A stretch of 64,000 nucleotides of DNA, taken from positions 1 to 64,000 of the forward strand of contig JAYRYJ010000001.1 of the NCBI GenBank assembly GCA_041917055.1, in the 5' to 3' direction. The translations under genes were made by a program, and so were the position numbers. A model generated the notes under the pieces. The model had not been told where the DNA came from. It searched no databases and saw nothing but the letters and a program-made list of their open reading frames with translations. Position 1 is the first letter of the stretch, and each line of letters starts with the position of its first letter. This stretch comes from Pseudaquidulcibacter sp041917055 (GTDB taxonomy: Bacteria; Pseudomonadota; Alphaproteobacteria; Caulobacterales; Aquidulcibacteraceae). Below, in pieces: positions 1 through 9,329 of this stretch.

Positions 1-1970
1 ATTTCGACGAAATGCGTCCGCTTTTACAGATTATGGAAGCGACAAATTCGACGATTTGGGAATATGATTTTTCGCGCAAGTCGATTGATTTGCAAAATTC
101 TTTTTTGAAATTTCTGCGTGTGACGTCCGAAGAGGGCCGTGACTTATTTGATTCAATGTTATTATTGGTTCATCCAAATGATGAAACCATTCTTACGGAT
201 GCAATTGAAAAACTTAATCATTCGGATGCTGCACAAAATTTTACTGCGCGGTTTCGCGATTCCGACGGTGGTTGGCGTTGGCTTAATGTTTCAGGTTGCG
301 TAACTGAAAGGTCAAAAAGCGGTGCACCGAAATATGCGCGTGGCTTGGTGATTGATATTACGCACACCACAAATTTGGAAACGACTATCAAAGAACATGA
401 AAGCACATTGCATGTAGTTTCGGAATTGTCGGGAACCTGTCATTTCGAAATAGATTTATATTCAGGCAAAATGGAATGGTCAAAAGCGGCAAACCGAATT
501 TTGGAAACCGAATATTATTTTGAACCGACTTGTGTTGAAAATTTCTTGGCAATCTTCTTTGACCAAGACGCCGCCAATTATTTGCGCCAGGCAATTGATA
601 ATGTATTATTCTCTCAAACAGAATTTACCATCGAACTTCCGGTCACAAGCGCTAAAGGCAATCGAAAATGGTTTGAATTCTTTGGTGCACCAAAATTTGA
701 AGGTAAAGAAGTAGTGGGCCTCGCAGGTGCGTTTCGCGATATTAGTGAAAAGGTGGAAACCTCTGTTGCTTTGTCAGACGCTTTGCAAAAGGCGCGCGCG
801 GCATCGGATTCGAAATCGCTTTTCCTTTCAAATATGAGCCATGAAATAAGAACGCCATTAAACGGGGTTTTGGGTATTGCCGCTGCCTTAAAGCGTGCGG
901 GCCTAACCAAAGAACAAAGTTCAATGGTCGATATTATTTTGACGTCTGGGAAGAATTTAAGCGAATTATTAAATGACATTCTCGATTTCTCAAAAATGGA
1001 ATCCGGTCAAGTTTCAATGGAATTAATTGAAACCCCGCCACGCGAAATTTTCGAAAATGTTTATGCATTATTTGAACAATCGGCTTTTGCAAAAGGAATA
1101 AATTTCGAACTTGATAATCAAATTCCTAAAAACAAAAGCATCATTGCCGATCCGACACGCTTGAAACAAATTCTTTCCAACCTTGTCGGAAATGCCATCA
1201 AATTTACTTCGGCTGGCAAAGTGAAAATTACGGCCCGATTAATTCCGTTTGAAAATTCAAATCAAGGAAAACTATATTTTGAAGTTCAAGATACGGGAAA
1301 AGGCTTTGACGAATCCGACAAAGCTCTGATTTTTGATCGCTTCACACAAGCGGAAGCCTCAATAAACCGCAAATTCGGCGGTACCGGACTGGGGCTTTCG
1401 ATATGTAAATCATTGGCTTCAATGATGCATGGAACCCTTGATGCGCATTCAATTCCAGGTGAAGGCGCGGTCTTTTGGTTCGATGCTAATTTTGAAATCA
1501 AAGAACATAATTGTGCGAAAAATGAGATTGAAACCGCACCGCAATTGACGACACAAGCGCGGATTTTGGCTGCAGAAGACAATAAAATCAATCAGACCGT
1601 CTTAGATTTATTATTGCGTGAGTTCGATTTTGACATTCAATTCGCGATTGACGGGAATGAAGCCTTTGACGCGTTTCAAAAACAAAAATTCGACATTGTT
1701 TTAATGGATACGCAAATGCCAGTCATGGACGGGCTAGAAGCGACACGTTTAATTCGTGAATTTGAACGCACCAATAATTTATCGCGAACGCCAATCCTAA
1801 CATTATCGGCAAATGTCATGAAAGAGCAGATAGACGCAGCAATGGCGGCAGGCGCAGATGACTATATTGCCAAACCGATTGATGCCAAGGACTTATTCGC
1901 AAAAATCGCAAAATACTTGGCGCAGCCCGAAGAAGAAATTGAAATTCGCGAAACAGCGAGAGCCTCTTAA
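1..1970 (+). CDS. PAS-containing hybrid sensor histidine kinase (5' end cut by window)
   Basis: A sensor kinase that should autophosphorylate on His and pass phosphate to its own receiver domain. The reading frame is open to the left edge, so the ATG at position 12 is probably internal and the N-terminus is missing. Numbering from that ATG: two PAS-like regions with PAC-type ends (about 1-120 and 135-250), a HisKA phosphoacceptor motif SHEIRTPLN with His277, a HATPase with N box and the G boxes DTGKGF and GGTGLGLSI (about 380-495), and a C-terminal receiver domain with acidic pocket ED, phospho-Asp566 in LMDTQMPVMDG and Lys in YIAKPID. No membrane segment is visible in the part seen. No response regulator gene lies beside it. 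Its TAA shares bases with the opposing nuclease gene's stop (TTAA). Signal and output are unknown. Confidence 0.9.
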   Translation, partial: FDEMRPLLQIMEATNSTIWEYDFSRKSIDLQNSFLKFLRVTSEEGRDLFDSMLLLVHPNDETILTDAIEKLNHSDAAQNFTARFRDSDGGWRWLNVSGCVTERSKSGAPKYARGLVIDITHTTNLETTIKEHESTLHVVSELSGTCHFEIDLYSGKMEWSKAANRILETEYYFEPTCVENFLAIFFDQDAANYLRQAIDNVLFSQTEFTIELPVTSAKGNRKWFEFFGAPKFEGKEVVGLAGAFRDISEKVETSVALSDALQKARAASDSKSLFLSNMSHEIRTPLNGVLGIAAALKRAGLTKEQSSMVDIILTSGKNLSELLNDILDFSKMESGQVSMELIETPPREIFENVYALFEQSAFAKGINFELDNQIPKNKSIIADPTRLKQILSNLVGNAIKFTSAGKVKITARLIPFENSNQGKLYFEVQDTGKGFDESDKALIFDRFTQAEASINRKFGGTGLGLSICKSLASMMHGTLDAHSIPGEGAVFWFDANFEIKEHNCAKNEIETAPQLTTQARILAAEDNKINQTVLDLLLREFDFDIQFAIDGNEAFDAFQKQKFDIVLMDTQMPVMDGLEATRLIREFERTNNLSRTPILTLSANVMKEQIDAAMAAGADDYIAKPIDAKDLFAKIAKYLAQPEEEIEIRETARAS

Positions 1971-2452
1971 TGACGCGTTTTCCAAGGTGGAATCCATAGG
2001 GATTTTGGTTGCGACCAAAGGCCGATTTTTTGCTTCTGCGCAGTTTTTTCAAGGCCTATATAGGATTGATCATATAGATATTTGCGATATGCCCATGCAC
2101 ATCCGATTTTCACCATTTCCTTATTGATATTCATTTTGCCAAACAGAATATCAGCCACAATTCTATCATATCTATCCGTGGTGCGCGGTTGAATATTTAT
2201 CATTTGGTTTTCAATCAGATTGGAAAGTTTCGTCTTACAAAACTGCCCGAATTCTTGAGAATATTCGGGCGCATCAATCGAAGCGAGGCGAATTTCATAA
2301 TATCTATTGTTAGAATTCACCTTTATAGAATCGCCATCATAAACATGTATGACTTTGGCAATGAAGGGTTTGGGTTTTGATTTGCCAAAGCCCATAATCA
2401 GAAAATCGGCAATTGCGACCAAGAAAACAGAAAACGCATTATTTAAAGTCAC
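1967..2452 (-). CDS. Staphylococcal-nuclease-like (thermonuclease) protein, membrane-anchored
   Basis: SNase-fold endonuclease predicted to cut DNA or RNA with a Ca2+ cofactor. Numbered from the GTG at 2452 (161 residues), the YDGDS motif is at 38-42 and the three catalytic residues of the family are present: Arg55 and Glu63 in RLASIDAPE, and Arg97 in DRYDRIVAD. An N-terminal hydrophobic stretch (about residues 5-22) could be an uncleaved anchor or a signal peptide, so the nuclease probably acts outside the inner membrane. The GTG overlaps the 3' end of tamB by 14 bases, which fits coupling. An alternative ATG at 2395 would remove the anchor. The stop codon overlaps that of the opposing kinase. 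Confidence 0.85.
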   Translation of the reverse strand: MTLNNAFSVFLVAIADFLIMGFGKSKPKPFIAKVIHVYDGDSIKVNSNNRYYEIRLASIDAPEYSQEFGQFCKTKLSNLIENQMINIQPRTTDRYDRIVADILFGKMNINKEMVKIGCAWAYRKYLYDQSYIGLEKTAQKQKIGLWSQPKSLWIPPWKTRH

Positions 2453-5400
2453 GACGCCACCTGATTGAAATTTTGCTATCGCCACCCTGTTTAACTTTGG
2501 AAACAATCGCAGTGGAGTTTTTGGGGCGCCATTCAACATTGGTTGAAATGCCTTCCGAGCCTTCCGAAATTAATTCTATATAGAAATTGCGACCAATATA
2601 TTTACCGCCCGCAACCGAAACTTGGCCCGATGCAGTATTGGCAAAAACCAGCCTATCGAGGCGGACAATATCGCGTAAATTCGCCATAACGTCAAAACCG
2701 CCACCGCTTGCCAAAGCCGCCAGTGATGTCGCAAGCTGAACAGTTTCCAGGGGCGATAATTGCGAACGCGCGCGCCCGAATAAAACTTGTGCCAAAATTT
2801 CGTCTTTCGGCAAATCGGGGTTAGATGTCAGTTCTATTTCAGGTTCCGCCGCCGTGCCACGCACAATTATGCGAGCCAAGAGGTTTTGCGTATCGCGTTC
2901 AGCAGTTAGATTAAGGCGAATGTTTTCGGGTTTTGTTGAAAGATAAACTTGCCCACTTTCAAGGAAATCAAAAGTGCGACCGCCATATTCATATTCGCCT
3001 TTATGAACTTTGGCGATGCCGGAAAGATTAGGATTGCCAAGATTGCCCTTCACATTCGCGTCCAAGGATAATTCAAGATTTAGGCCGCGACCGCGCACAA
3101 ACACGCCGCCATTTGGTGCATTTAGTTTTACATCAAGTGCCATGTTCGAAAATATCGATTTCTGTGAGGATTTGAAAACTTGCGATAAATTAGGTGTCTT
3201 GTTTATTACCGATTTTTTGGGTGCATTTATTTCAACAACGTCAAGATTCGGAACTTTCACACCCTCAAAAGCGCGCGGCTTAAATTCAGCAAAATCGATG
3301 TCGAGTGCACCGCTCATCAATGGTGATTTGGAATTTAAGGAATCTATATTCACGCTGCCAGAGGCGTCAATTTTAATATTGTCGGTTTCCATAAGGCGGA
3401 ATTTCTTTGCATGTATGTTAAAGATGCTGGCGTTTTCATCACCTAATTGAAATGTGCCTTTCCCGCGAATCTCGCCATTTTTATTGTCTTTTGCGGCAAA
3501 ATCGGGGATTTTAATTTGTTTTCCCGCCAATTCGCCAACCATATTAAGGCCATGAAGCGCAAGACCCAAAGACGGTTCATCAAAACTGCCGTTTTCAATT
3601 GAAAATGCACCGTCAAAAAGCGGGCTTTTCAAAGTTCCCGAAAAATCGCTTTCCAAATCCATTTTTCCGGAAAGGGATCTTTCGCCCGCAAAGGCAAGAT
3701 TGAACAATGGGCGAATTTCGCCATTTATTTTAATTGCACCCTTTATCGGCCCTTGTGTATCTATCGCGATTTTCATAGGTGTAATTTGGGTTAGAGCTTT
3801 GAATTCACCGTTTAAATTAACGTCTAATCCTTGTCCTGTTTCGGCCTGAGTTTTGATTTTTAGAATATCATTGGCGATTGCTGCATTGAGCTTTCCGCTT
3901 AGTCCTGCCTCCTCTTTTTCGCCCTTTGGTCTGGCTTTTGAAATATTGCCGTTGAATTCACCTTGGATTTTGTTGTTTTCGCCATTGGCTATTAATTGAC
4001 CGCTTATTAGGCCCGCAAAATCATTGTCCAAAAGGGCGATATTGACGTTATCAAAACGCGCTTTGGCATTTATTTTATTGTTATTATTGGCAAAATCAAA
4101 ACCTAAGAATCCTGATTGTTCTTTTTGTGACGCACTAAAACCGATCTCTCCTTTGCCGCGCATACCCTCATTGGTGAAACTAAGGCCTATCGGTTCTTTG
4201 GTATTAAAATCACGTCCGTAAAATTTACCGCGACCGTCAAATAATAGGCCAAAGTTTTTATCTGTGCTGGAGAATTTGGAAAGACCGTCAAATTTAAATG
4301 GCGTTTTTGCGCCACCTGTGATAGATGTTTTAAGTTCCAAACCGTCAAACCGACCTTCCCCCTTAATGTCGATATTTGCGAATTCCCAATCAAAATTGCG
4401 GAATTTGACGTCTTTTCCGATTGCCGCGACAATAGCATAATTATTTTCTTTGCTCGCTCTTACACTTATAGAGCCGCCTAATTTACCGTTTTCCAACAAA
4501 ACGCCTTTGGCAAGTCCGAAATTGAGGTTTAAGACCGGATTTGAATTGTCAAAAAATTGCGCACTACCATTGGCATAAAGACCCGCGCCCTTCAAATCTA
4601 TATCTTGCAATAAAGCGCCATTTTTAACCGCGAGCAAAAGCGCAGTTCCGTCAATCGCACCATATTGCGAATTGCCTTGAACCTGAAATTGGGTTGGGAA
4701 TTGTGGCTTTAATAAAGCGGTCTTCGCATTTATTGAAGTATTGGAAAACTCACTCGCGCCCAATTGCAATTTATTGAAAATGGTTGAAATTTCCAATATC
4801 GGATTGTCATACATGCCGCGCAAATATGCCTGTCCGCTTGGATTGCCTTGAATTTCCAGGCCCGCAATTTTAAAAACCGAATTGGTCTGCCAATTGCCCT
4901 GCAATGCATAGCCATTTGCGCCCAATAATTGGCCATTCACGACACCATTTCCCTTTGCACCCTTTACAACCCCGTTACCTAAGAGGATTTTATCAGGTTC
5001 AAAAAAGAAAACGCCGCTGGCACTTGGGACAGTGCCGATTATATTGTTTAAATCAGTAATTGGTGTCGCGAAATTTTTGAAATTTAAGGCAAATTTTAAG
5101 GCTAAAGCAAATTGGTTTTTCGCGGGTTCGCCCAATCCGGTAAATTCAATCGCGCCATTGGCGGTGCCGTCCAAACCCAAAATATCGGAACTTTTCTCAC
5201 CCAATTGCGCATTTGCAATCAATTTTGAAAATGGATTGGGAATATTTGCGCCCACGCCTTTCACATGCGTTTGTCCGGCATTTATTTCAAAAGATGGCAA
5301 TTTAACGCCGTCACGCCCCAAAAGAATGGTCATTTTCAAATCGGTCACCTTGGTAAAAAGGTCATTCAGCATTTGAAAATTGGTTGTAAGATTGGATTTA

Positions 5401-7064
5401 GAATCAACCAAAAGCTCGAACCCAAGTTTCTGCTTTTGCTTCAAGGTGAAATTGCCATTCATTGGGCCGCGAACATGATTGTCAAAAATCGCACCTGCCT
5501 CGACAAAGGCTTTACCCTTGACTTCAAATCCACCCAAAAGTGATTTTGACCCTATTCCGTGCAGATTTCCTTTTTTGGCAATCAAATCTATATTTTTGAT
5601 ATTGATGCCATTGTCCAAAATAATTTCGCTTCTAAGTTTTGGAGTTTCACCAAAAATTTGTGACAATGGCATTCGATTATTATCGCCAAAACCATCAATC
5701 GCGAGTTTAAGATTATTGGTTTTGGAATTATGGGCCAAATCAATCGCACCACGAATTGCCAAAGAATAAGTCGGATCAATCACTATATTCTTGATATCGA
5801 GATTGCCGTTAAAATCAAACGCATCAAAGCCGCCGGAAAGAGTCCCACTAATTGACGGCGCAGTAATTTTCGGCGCATTATTGCCGAAAAGCCCATCAAA
5901 ATTAGCTTTGACATTTAAAGGCGAAACGAATTTTCGTGCTTTAATGTCAATTGGCCCTTTGATACTAATAGCGGAATTATCACCGTTTAATAGGGCAGAA
6001 AAATCTTGGAAACTGTGACCGCCTTCGCCGGTTTTTGTATTCCAATTTGCGGTTATTTTGATTTCATTGCCAAGAATATCGCCCAAGGATTTTGTGAATT
6101 TAGACACCGCCAAATTTGCCCGACCATTAATGTCACCAATTTTTTCGTGCCAATTGCCGTCCAATTTGATTATTTCGTTTGCACCATTCAAGGCATTTAT
6201 TTTGGCATTTCCTTTTTCGACACTGCCATCAATATCGGCGTCAATAAAGAGCGATTGATTGGCATCAAGACCCAAAAGACCCGCCAATGCACCACCATCT
6301 GCTTCTTGGGCGCGAACTAAAACTTTCAAAGGGTGCTTTTTTCGCGCATCGATATCGACAAAGGCATTATCTTTAGGGCGATTGACACTGACAATGCCAC
6401 CTTTGGCACGAAAATCATGATTATGATGGACTTTGAAATCACCCTTTAGTGCCCATTCGCCGCGTTTAATGGATAATTCCTCTTTGGTTTCAACAATTGA
6501 TTCCAATTCCTCGACTTCAAGGGCGAAATGCAAATCCTTGTCACTTTGGTCAATCTGGGGGGTGCGGTATAGGATTATTCTATCGGCTTTGGCTTTGGAA
6601 ACATGAATAAGACTGCGAAACAAATCAAAAGGCGTCCAATCTACATTCAGGTTTTTGCCTTCAAGCCACGCGCCTTTTTCATCAATAATCGCCATTTCGC
6701 GCACACTGAAATTGGTGAAAAGATCCCCTTCAAAACCCTTGACCTGCAATGTGCCGATCTTACCCATTTTCAGACCGTCAAGGTTTTCCTCTATTTTAGT
6801 TCGCCCAAAATCGGTCAAAGCCGCAAAGCGCAAAATGACCACGCCACCGACAAAAATCAAAAACAAAAACATCATAAATGCACTTGCCGAGCCAAGAGCT
6901 TGGATTAGGTGTTTATGGGGTTGGAATTTTCTTATTTTTGCTTGGTGTGGGGTTTCGTTTTCAACTTCTTCATCGGGCTTATGTGTCGCCTCGTATTTTA
7001 TGTCTTTCAAATCACGCAAAATATGCGCGGCGCGTAAAATAAATTTTTGCACCAAGGTTTTCAT
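2439..7064 (-). CDS. tamB: TamB, inner-membrane-anchored translocation and assembly protein
   Basis: A very long protein (1541 residues) that, with TamA, spans the periplasm and helps insert outer-membrane proteins or move lipids. One N-terminal membrane segment (about residues 58-82) is followed by more than 1300 residues of short, repetitive Asn/Gly-rich beta-strand sequence, as expected for the AsmA/TamB beta-groove. The C-terminal DUF490 domain ends with the conserved pattern around LARIIVRGTAAEPEIELTS, then the strand-rich tail ISIRWRRDFK. The start ATG overlaps the TGA of tamA (ATGA), so the two are translationally coupled. The length and order tamA-tamB match the known pair. The gene is also the most AT-rich large frame in this part of the window, with many Asn and Lys codons. 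Confidence 0.93.
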   Translation of the reverse strand: MKTLVQKFILRAAHILRDLKDIKYEATHKPDEEVENETPHQAKIRKFQPHKHLIQALGSASAFMMFLFLIFVGGVVILRFAALTDFGRTKIEENLDGLKMGKIGTLQVKGFEGDLFTNFSVREMAIIDEKGAWLEGKNLNVDWTPFDLFRSLIHVSKAKADRIILYRTPQIDQSDKDLHFALEVEELESIVETKEELSIKRGEWALKGDFKVHHNHDFRAKGGIVSVNRPKDNAFVDIDARKKHPLKVLVRAQEADGGALAGLLGLDANQSLFIDADIDGSVEKGNAKINALNGANEIIKLDGNWHEKIGDINGRANLAVSKFTKSLGDILGNEIKITANWNTKTGEGGHSFQDFSALLNGDNSAISIKGPIDIKARKFVSPLNVKANFDGLFGNNAPKITAPSISGTLSGGFDAFDFNGNLDIKNIVIDPTYSLAIRGAIDLAHNSKTNNLKLAIDGFGDNNRMPLSQIFGETPKLRSEIILDNGINIKNIDLIAKKGNLHGIGSKSLLGGFEVKGKAFVEAGAIFDNHVRGPMNGNFTLKQKQKLGFELLVDSKSNLTTNFQMLNDLFTKVTDLKMTILLGRDGVKLPSFEINAGQTHVKGVGANIPNPFSKLIANAQLGEKSSDILGLDGTANGAIEFTGLGEPAKNQFALALKFALNFKNFATPITDLNNIIGTVPSASGVFFFEPDKILLGNGVVKGAKGNGVVNGQLLGANGYALQGNWQTNSVFKIAGLEIQGNPSGQAYLRGMYDNPILEISTIFNKLQLGASEFSNTSINAKTALLKPQFPTQFQVQGNSQYGAIDGTALLLAVKNGALLQDIDLKGAGLYANGSAQFFDNSNPVLNLNFGLAKGVLLENGKLGGSISVRASKENNYAIVAAIGKDVKFRNFDWEFANIDIKGEGRFDGLELKTSITGGAKTPFKFDGLSKFSSTDKNFGLLFDGRGKFYGRDFNTKEPIGLSFTNEGMRGKGEIGFSASQKEQSGFLGFDFANNNNKINAKARFDNVNIALLDNDFAGLISGQLIANGENNKIQGEFNGNISKARPKGEKEEAGLSGKLNAAIANDILKIKTQAETGQGLDVNLNGEFKALTQITPMKIAIDTQGPIKGAIKINGEIRPLFNLAFAGERSLSGKMDLESDFSGTLKSPLFDGAFSIENGSFDEPSLGLALHGLNMVGELAGKQIKIPDFAAKDNKNGEIRGKGTFQLGDENASIFNIHAKKFRLMETDNIKIDASGSVNIDSLNSKSPLMSGALDIDFAEFKPRAFEGVKVPNLDVVEINAPKKSVINKTPNLSQVFKSSQKSIFSNMALDVKLNAPNGGVFVRGRGLNLELSLDANVKGNLGNPNLSGIAKVHKGEYEYGGRTFDFLESGQVYLSTKPENIRLNLTAERDTQNLLARIIVRGTAAEPEIELTSNPDLPKDEILAQVLFGRARSQLSPLETVQLATSLAALASGGGFDVMANLRDIVRLDRLVFANTASGQVSVAGGKYIGRNFYIELISEGSEGISTNVEWRPKNSTAIVSKVKQGGDSKISIRWRRDFK

Positions 7065-8848
7065 CAGAAGCTCTGACCTACACCAATATAGAGCTGAAAT
7101 CCCGCACTGTTAGCAGGGCGATTAATCGGAACGCCAATATCAATCCTTAAAGGCGCAAAGCCCAAATCATAACGCAAACCAATCCCAGCGCCCATTTTGA
7201 AATCTTTGAATTCAGGCGTGCTTTTTGTTCCCAAAGTTCCGGAGTCAAGAAAAGCGACAATTCCGAATTTATTTTTAAAATCATGTCTCAATTCGAGACC
7301 GGTTTCAATCAAGGACAATCCGCCGACCGGGGACTTTTTATCATCATCATAGCGTGGGCCAATTCCTTGAAATTCAAAGCCGCGCACAGAGCCACCGCCG
7401 CCTGCATAAAGGCGCTTGCCCGATGGTAATTCAGGAATAGTCGCATTGATTATTGATCCAATACGAAAACGCCCCGCCAAAACCGTCGATTTTTCTTTAT
7501 TCAAAGCGAAATATTTGGTGCCTTGGGCGGTAAATTTGAAATAGGAAAGGCTTGCGTCACCAGAAAGATTGGTCGCTTCTAATTGGGCATCGGCCTTCGC
7601 CCCAATTTTCGGATTAAATGAATTGTCGGTCTTATCATAAAGGAATGAGCCTATAGCCGAAATTGCATTATATTCGCGGTCAATCAATTTATTTGGCGTC
7701 AAAAAACTCGGTTCGCGGGTTTTGGCGACATTGGCCGCCGCACCCACTGTCCAATAAGAAGTCAGGCCATATTTTTTGGTGAAAAGCGAATATAAATCAA
7801 GGCCGCGCTCGCGATATGCATCGGTATCGTCTTCAAACGCACCCAAAGACAATGACATGGTAAGGTTCGGGCTATAAAAATGCGGCAGGCGCAATTCGCT
7901 TTCAATACGCCGTGTAATCTGACCCCACACCAAGCGATTAATCCAAGAATCGCCGCGCCCAAGATTATTATAGCGCCCTAACTTACCTTCAAATGCGAAA
8001 CCTTCATTTGTGCCATAACTTAAAGCGGTTTCAACCGAATATCGTGCGCGATCGGTTAGATTTATTTCTAATTCGCGAATACCTTCTTGCCCCGGAATTT
8101 TTGCCAAAGACAAGGAAACCGCATCAAATGCTCCAGTATCAAGAATGCGTTTTTCAAATTCTTTAATTTGCGCCGGGTCATAATTATTGCCAATTTTTAT
8201 CGGTGAGATTTTCTTGACCCATTCTTCTTTGGAACGGGTTTTACCCTTCAAAGAAAAGCCGCCGATTTTAACAATATCGCCGGTTTGAAAATAATAAGTC
8301 GGGTTAAGGCTAAAATTTTCATGATTGACAATTATTTGCGGCTTTTGATTTATGGCATCGGCATAACCCGCAGTTAGGATAGTGCCCAAGGCGCGCCCTT
8401 CGGCATCAAGCACACTTTGCGCGCGCGCAGCATCACCGCTTTTGATTTCCAACGCCTCATTGGCTTTTTTTATCAAATCACTTGGTGGCGGATTGCCAAT
8501 CCATTCAATTTTTGGGTTTTCAATGGTGAAAATTGGCCCCGTCTCGACTTTGACAATCGCTTTTGGCGGCGCACCGTCGATTTCGATTTCAGTGGAATAT
8601 TGATAATAACCTTCGGAGCGCAAAAGCGAAATTATGTTTTCCTCGGCGATTTCACCGCGCCGCCTGGCTTCATAATTGGTGGAGGCCGAAGTTTCGACGT
8701 CGCCCACGACTTTTTTGACTTTATCGAATAATTCGCCTTTTTGAATGCCTTCAACCATTGCACGCGGCTCGCACAAGGCGGGAGCGGCAATAATAAGCGC
8801 GCACAAGCTTATTGTGCCGCTGCACGATTTATAAAAAGTGCGCCTCAT
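7064..8848 (-). CDS. tamA: TamA, outer-membrane Omp85-family assembly factor
   Basis: Outer-membrane beta-barrel of the Omp85/BamA superfamily that pairs with TamB. I start it at the ATG at 8848 (594 residues) because this gives a clean signal peptide: basic start MRRTFYK, hydrophobic core ISLCALIIAAPALC. Longer starts at 8878 (ATG) or 8890 (TTG) are possible. POTRA-like domains occupy about residues 45-270 and the bacterial surface antigen barrel follows. The barrel carries the hallmark motif GGGGSVRGFEFQGIGPR near residue 495 (VRGF corresponds to the loop-6 VRGY/F of the superfamily) and ends in a C-terminal Phe (YIGVGQSF), the outer-membrane insertion signal. It is first in the tamA-tamB-nuclease operon. 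Confidence 0.93.
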   Translation of the reverse strand: MRRTFYKSCSGTISLCALIIAAPALCEPRAMVEGIQKGELFDKVKKVVGDVETSASTNYEARRRGEIAEENIISLLRSEGYYQYSTEIEIDGAPPKAIVKVETGPIFTIENPKIEWIGNPPPSDLIKKANEALEIKSGDAARAQSVLDAEGRALGTILTAGYADAINQKPQIIVNHENFSLNPTYYFQTGDIVKIGGFSLKGKTRSKEEWVKKISPIKIGNNYDPAQIKEFEKRILDTGAFDAVSLSLAKIPGQEGIRELEINLTDRARYSVETALSYGTNEGFAFEGKLGRYNNLGRGDSWINRLVWGQITRRIESELRLPHFYSPNLTMSLSLGAFEDDTDAYRERGLDLYSLFTKKYGLTSYWTVGAAANVAKTREPSFLTPNKLIDREYNAISAIGSFLYDKTDNSFNPKIGAKADAQLEATNLSGDASLSYFKFTAQGTKYFALNKEKSTVLAGRFRIGSIINATIPELPSGKRLYAGGGGSVRGFEFQGIGPRYDDDKKSPVGGLSLIETGLELRHDFKNKFGIVAFLDSGTLGTKSTPEFKDFKMGAGIGLRYDLGFAPLRIDIGVPINRPANSAGFQLYIGVGQSF

Positions 8849-8994
8849 AACCCGCTTGTCGAAACATTCTGCTGACATAAAATTCGCCAATAATATTGGC
8901 TCTAATAATCAGTTTTTTGACCTAAGCGCAAATAGCTTTTCTTTAATATTGACAGGAAAAGACAGGCCAGGGTCAGGACTCATTAATTAACGGC

Positions 8995-9318
8995 CTAAAA
9001 CGGCATTTTGAACCCGGGTGGCAAAGATAGGCCGCCCATTAGGTCTTTTTCCATGCCTTTGCGGTTTTCTTCAAGTTTTTTGCGTGCATCTTCAAAAGCG
9101 GCTTTTATCAAATCTTCCAAAATCTCGACGTCTTCGGGAACCAGAAGCGATTTATCAATTGTCAAACTATCAAGGCGGTTTTCACCTTTTAGAATAAGTT
9201 TAACCATTCCCGCACCCGCTTGGCCTTCGGCCTCGAGGTTTTCCATTTTCTTTTGGGTTTCGGCAACTTTTACCTGTGCCTGTTGCATCATTTTCATTAT
9301 GCCACCAAGGTCTTTCAT
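8995..9318 (-). CDS. YbaB/EbfC family nucleoid-associated protein
   Basis: A 107-residue DNA-binding protein of the YbaB/EbfC family, thought to act as a dimer on the nucleoid. The N-terminal helix MKMMQQAQVKVAETQKKM and the central strand motif GMVKLILKGE match the family, and the end LSLPPGFKMPF is the usual Gly/Pro-rich tail. It follows dnaX by 11 bases, the standard dnaX-ybaB order. recR, which often comes next, is absent here; tamA lies downstream on the same strand after about 146 bases. The spacing suggests co-transcription with dnaX. Confidence 0.93.
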   Translation of the reverse strand: MKDLGGIMKMMQQAQVKVAETQKKMENLEAEGQAGAGMVKLILKGENRLDSLTIDKSLLVPEDVEILEDLIKAAFEDARKKLEENRKGMEKDLMGGLSLPPGFKMPF

Positions 9319-9329
9319 GGTCCTATCCT

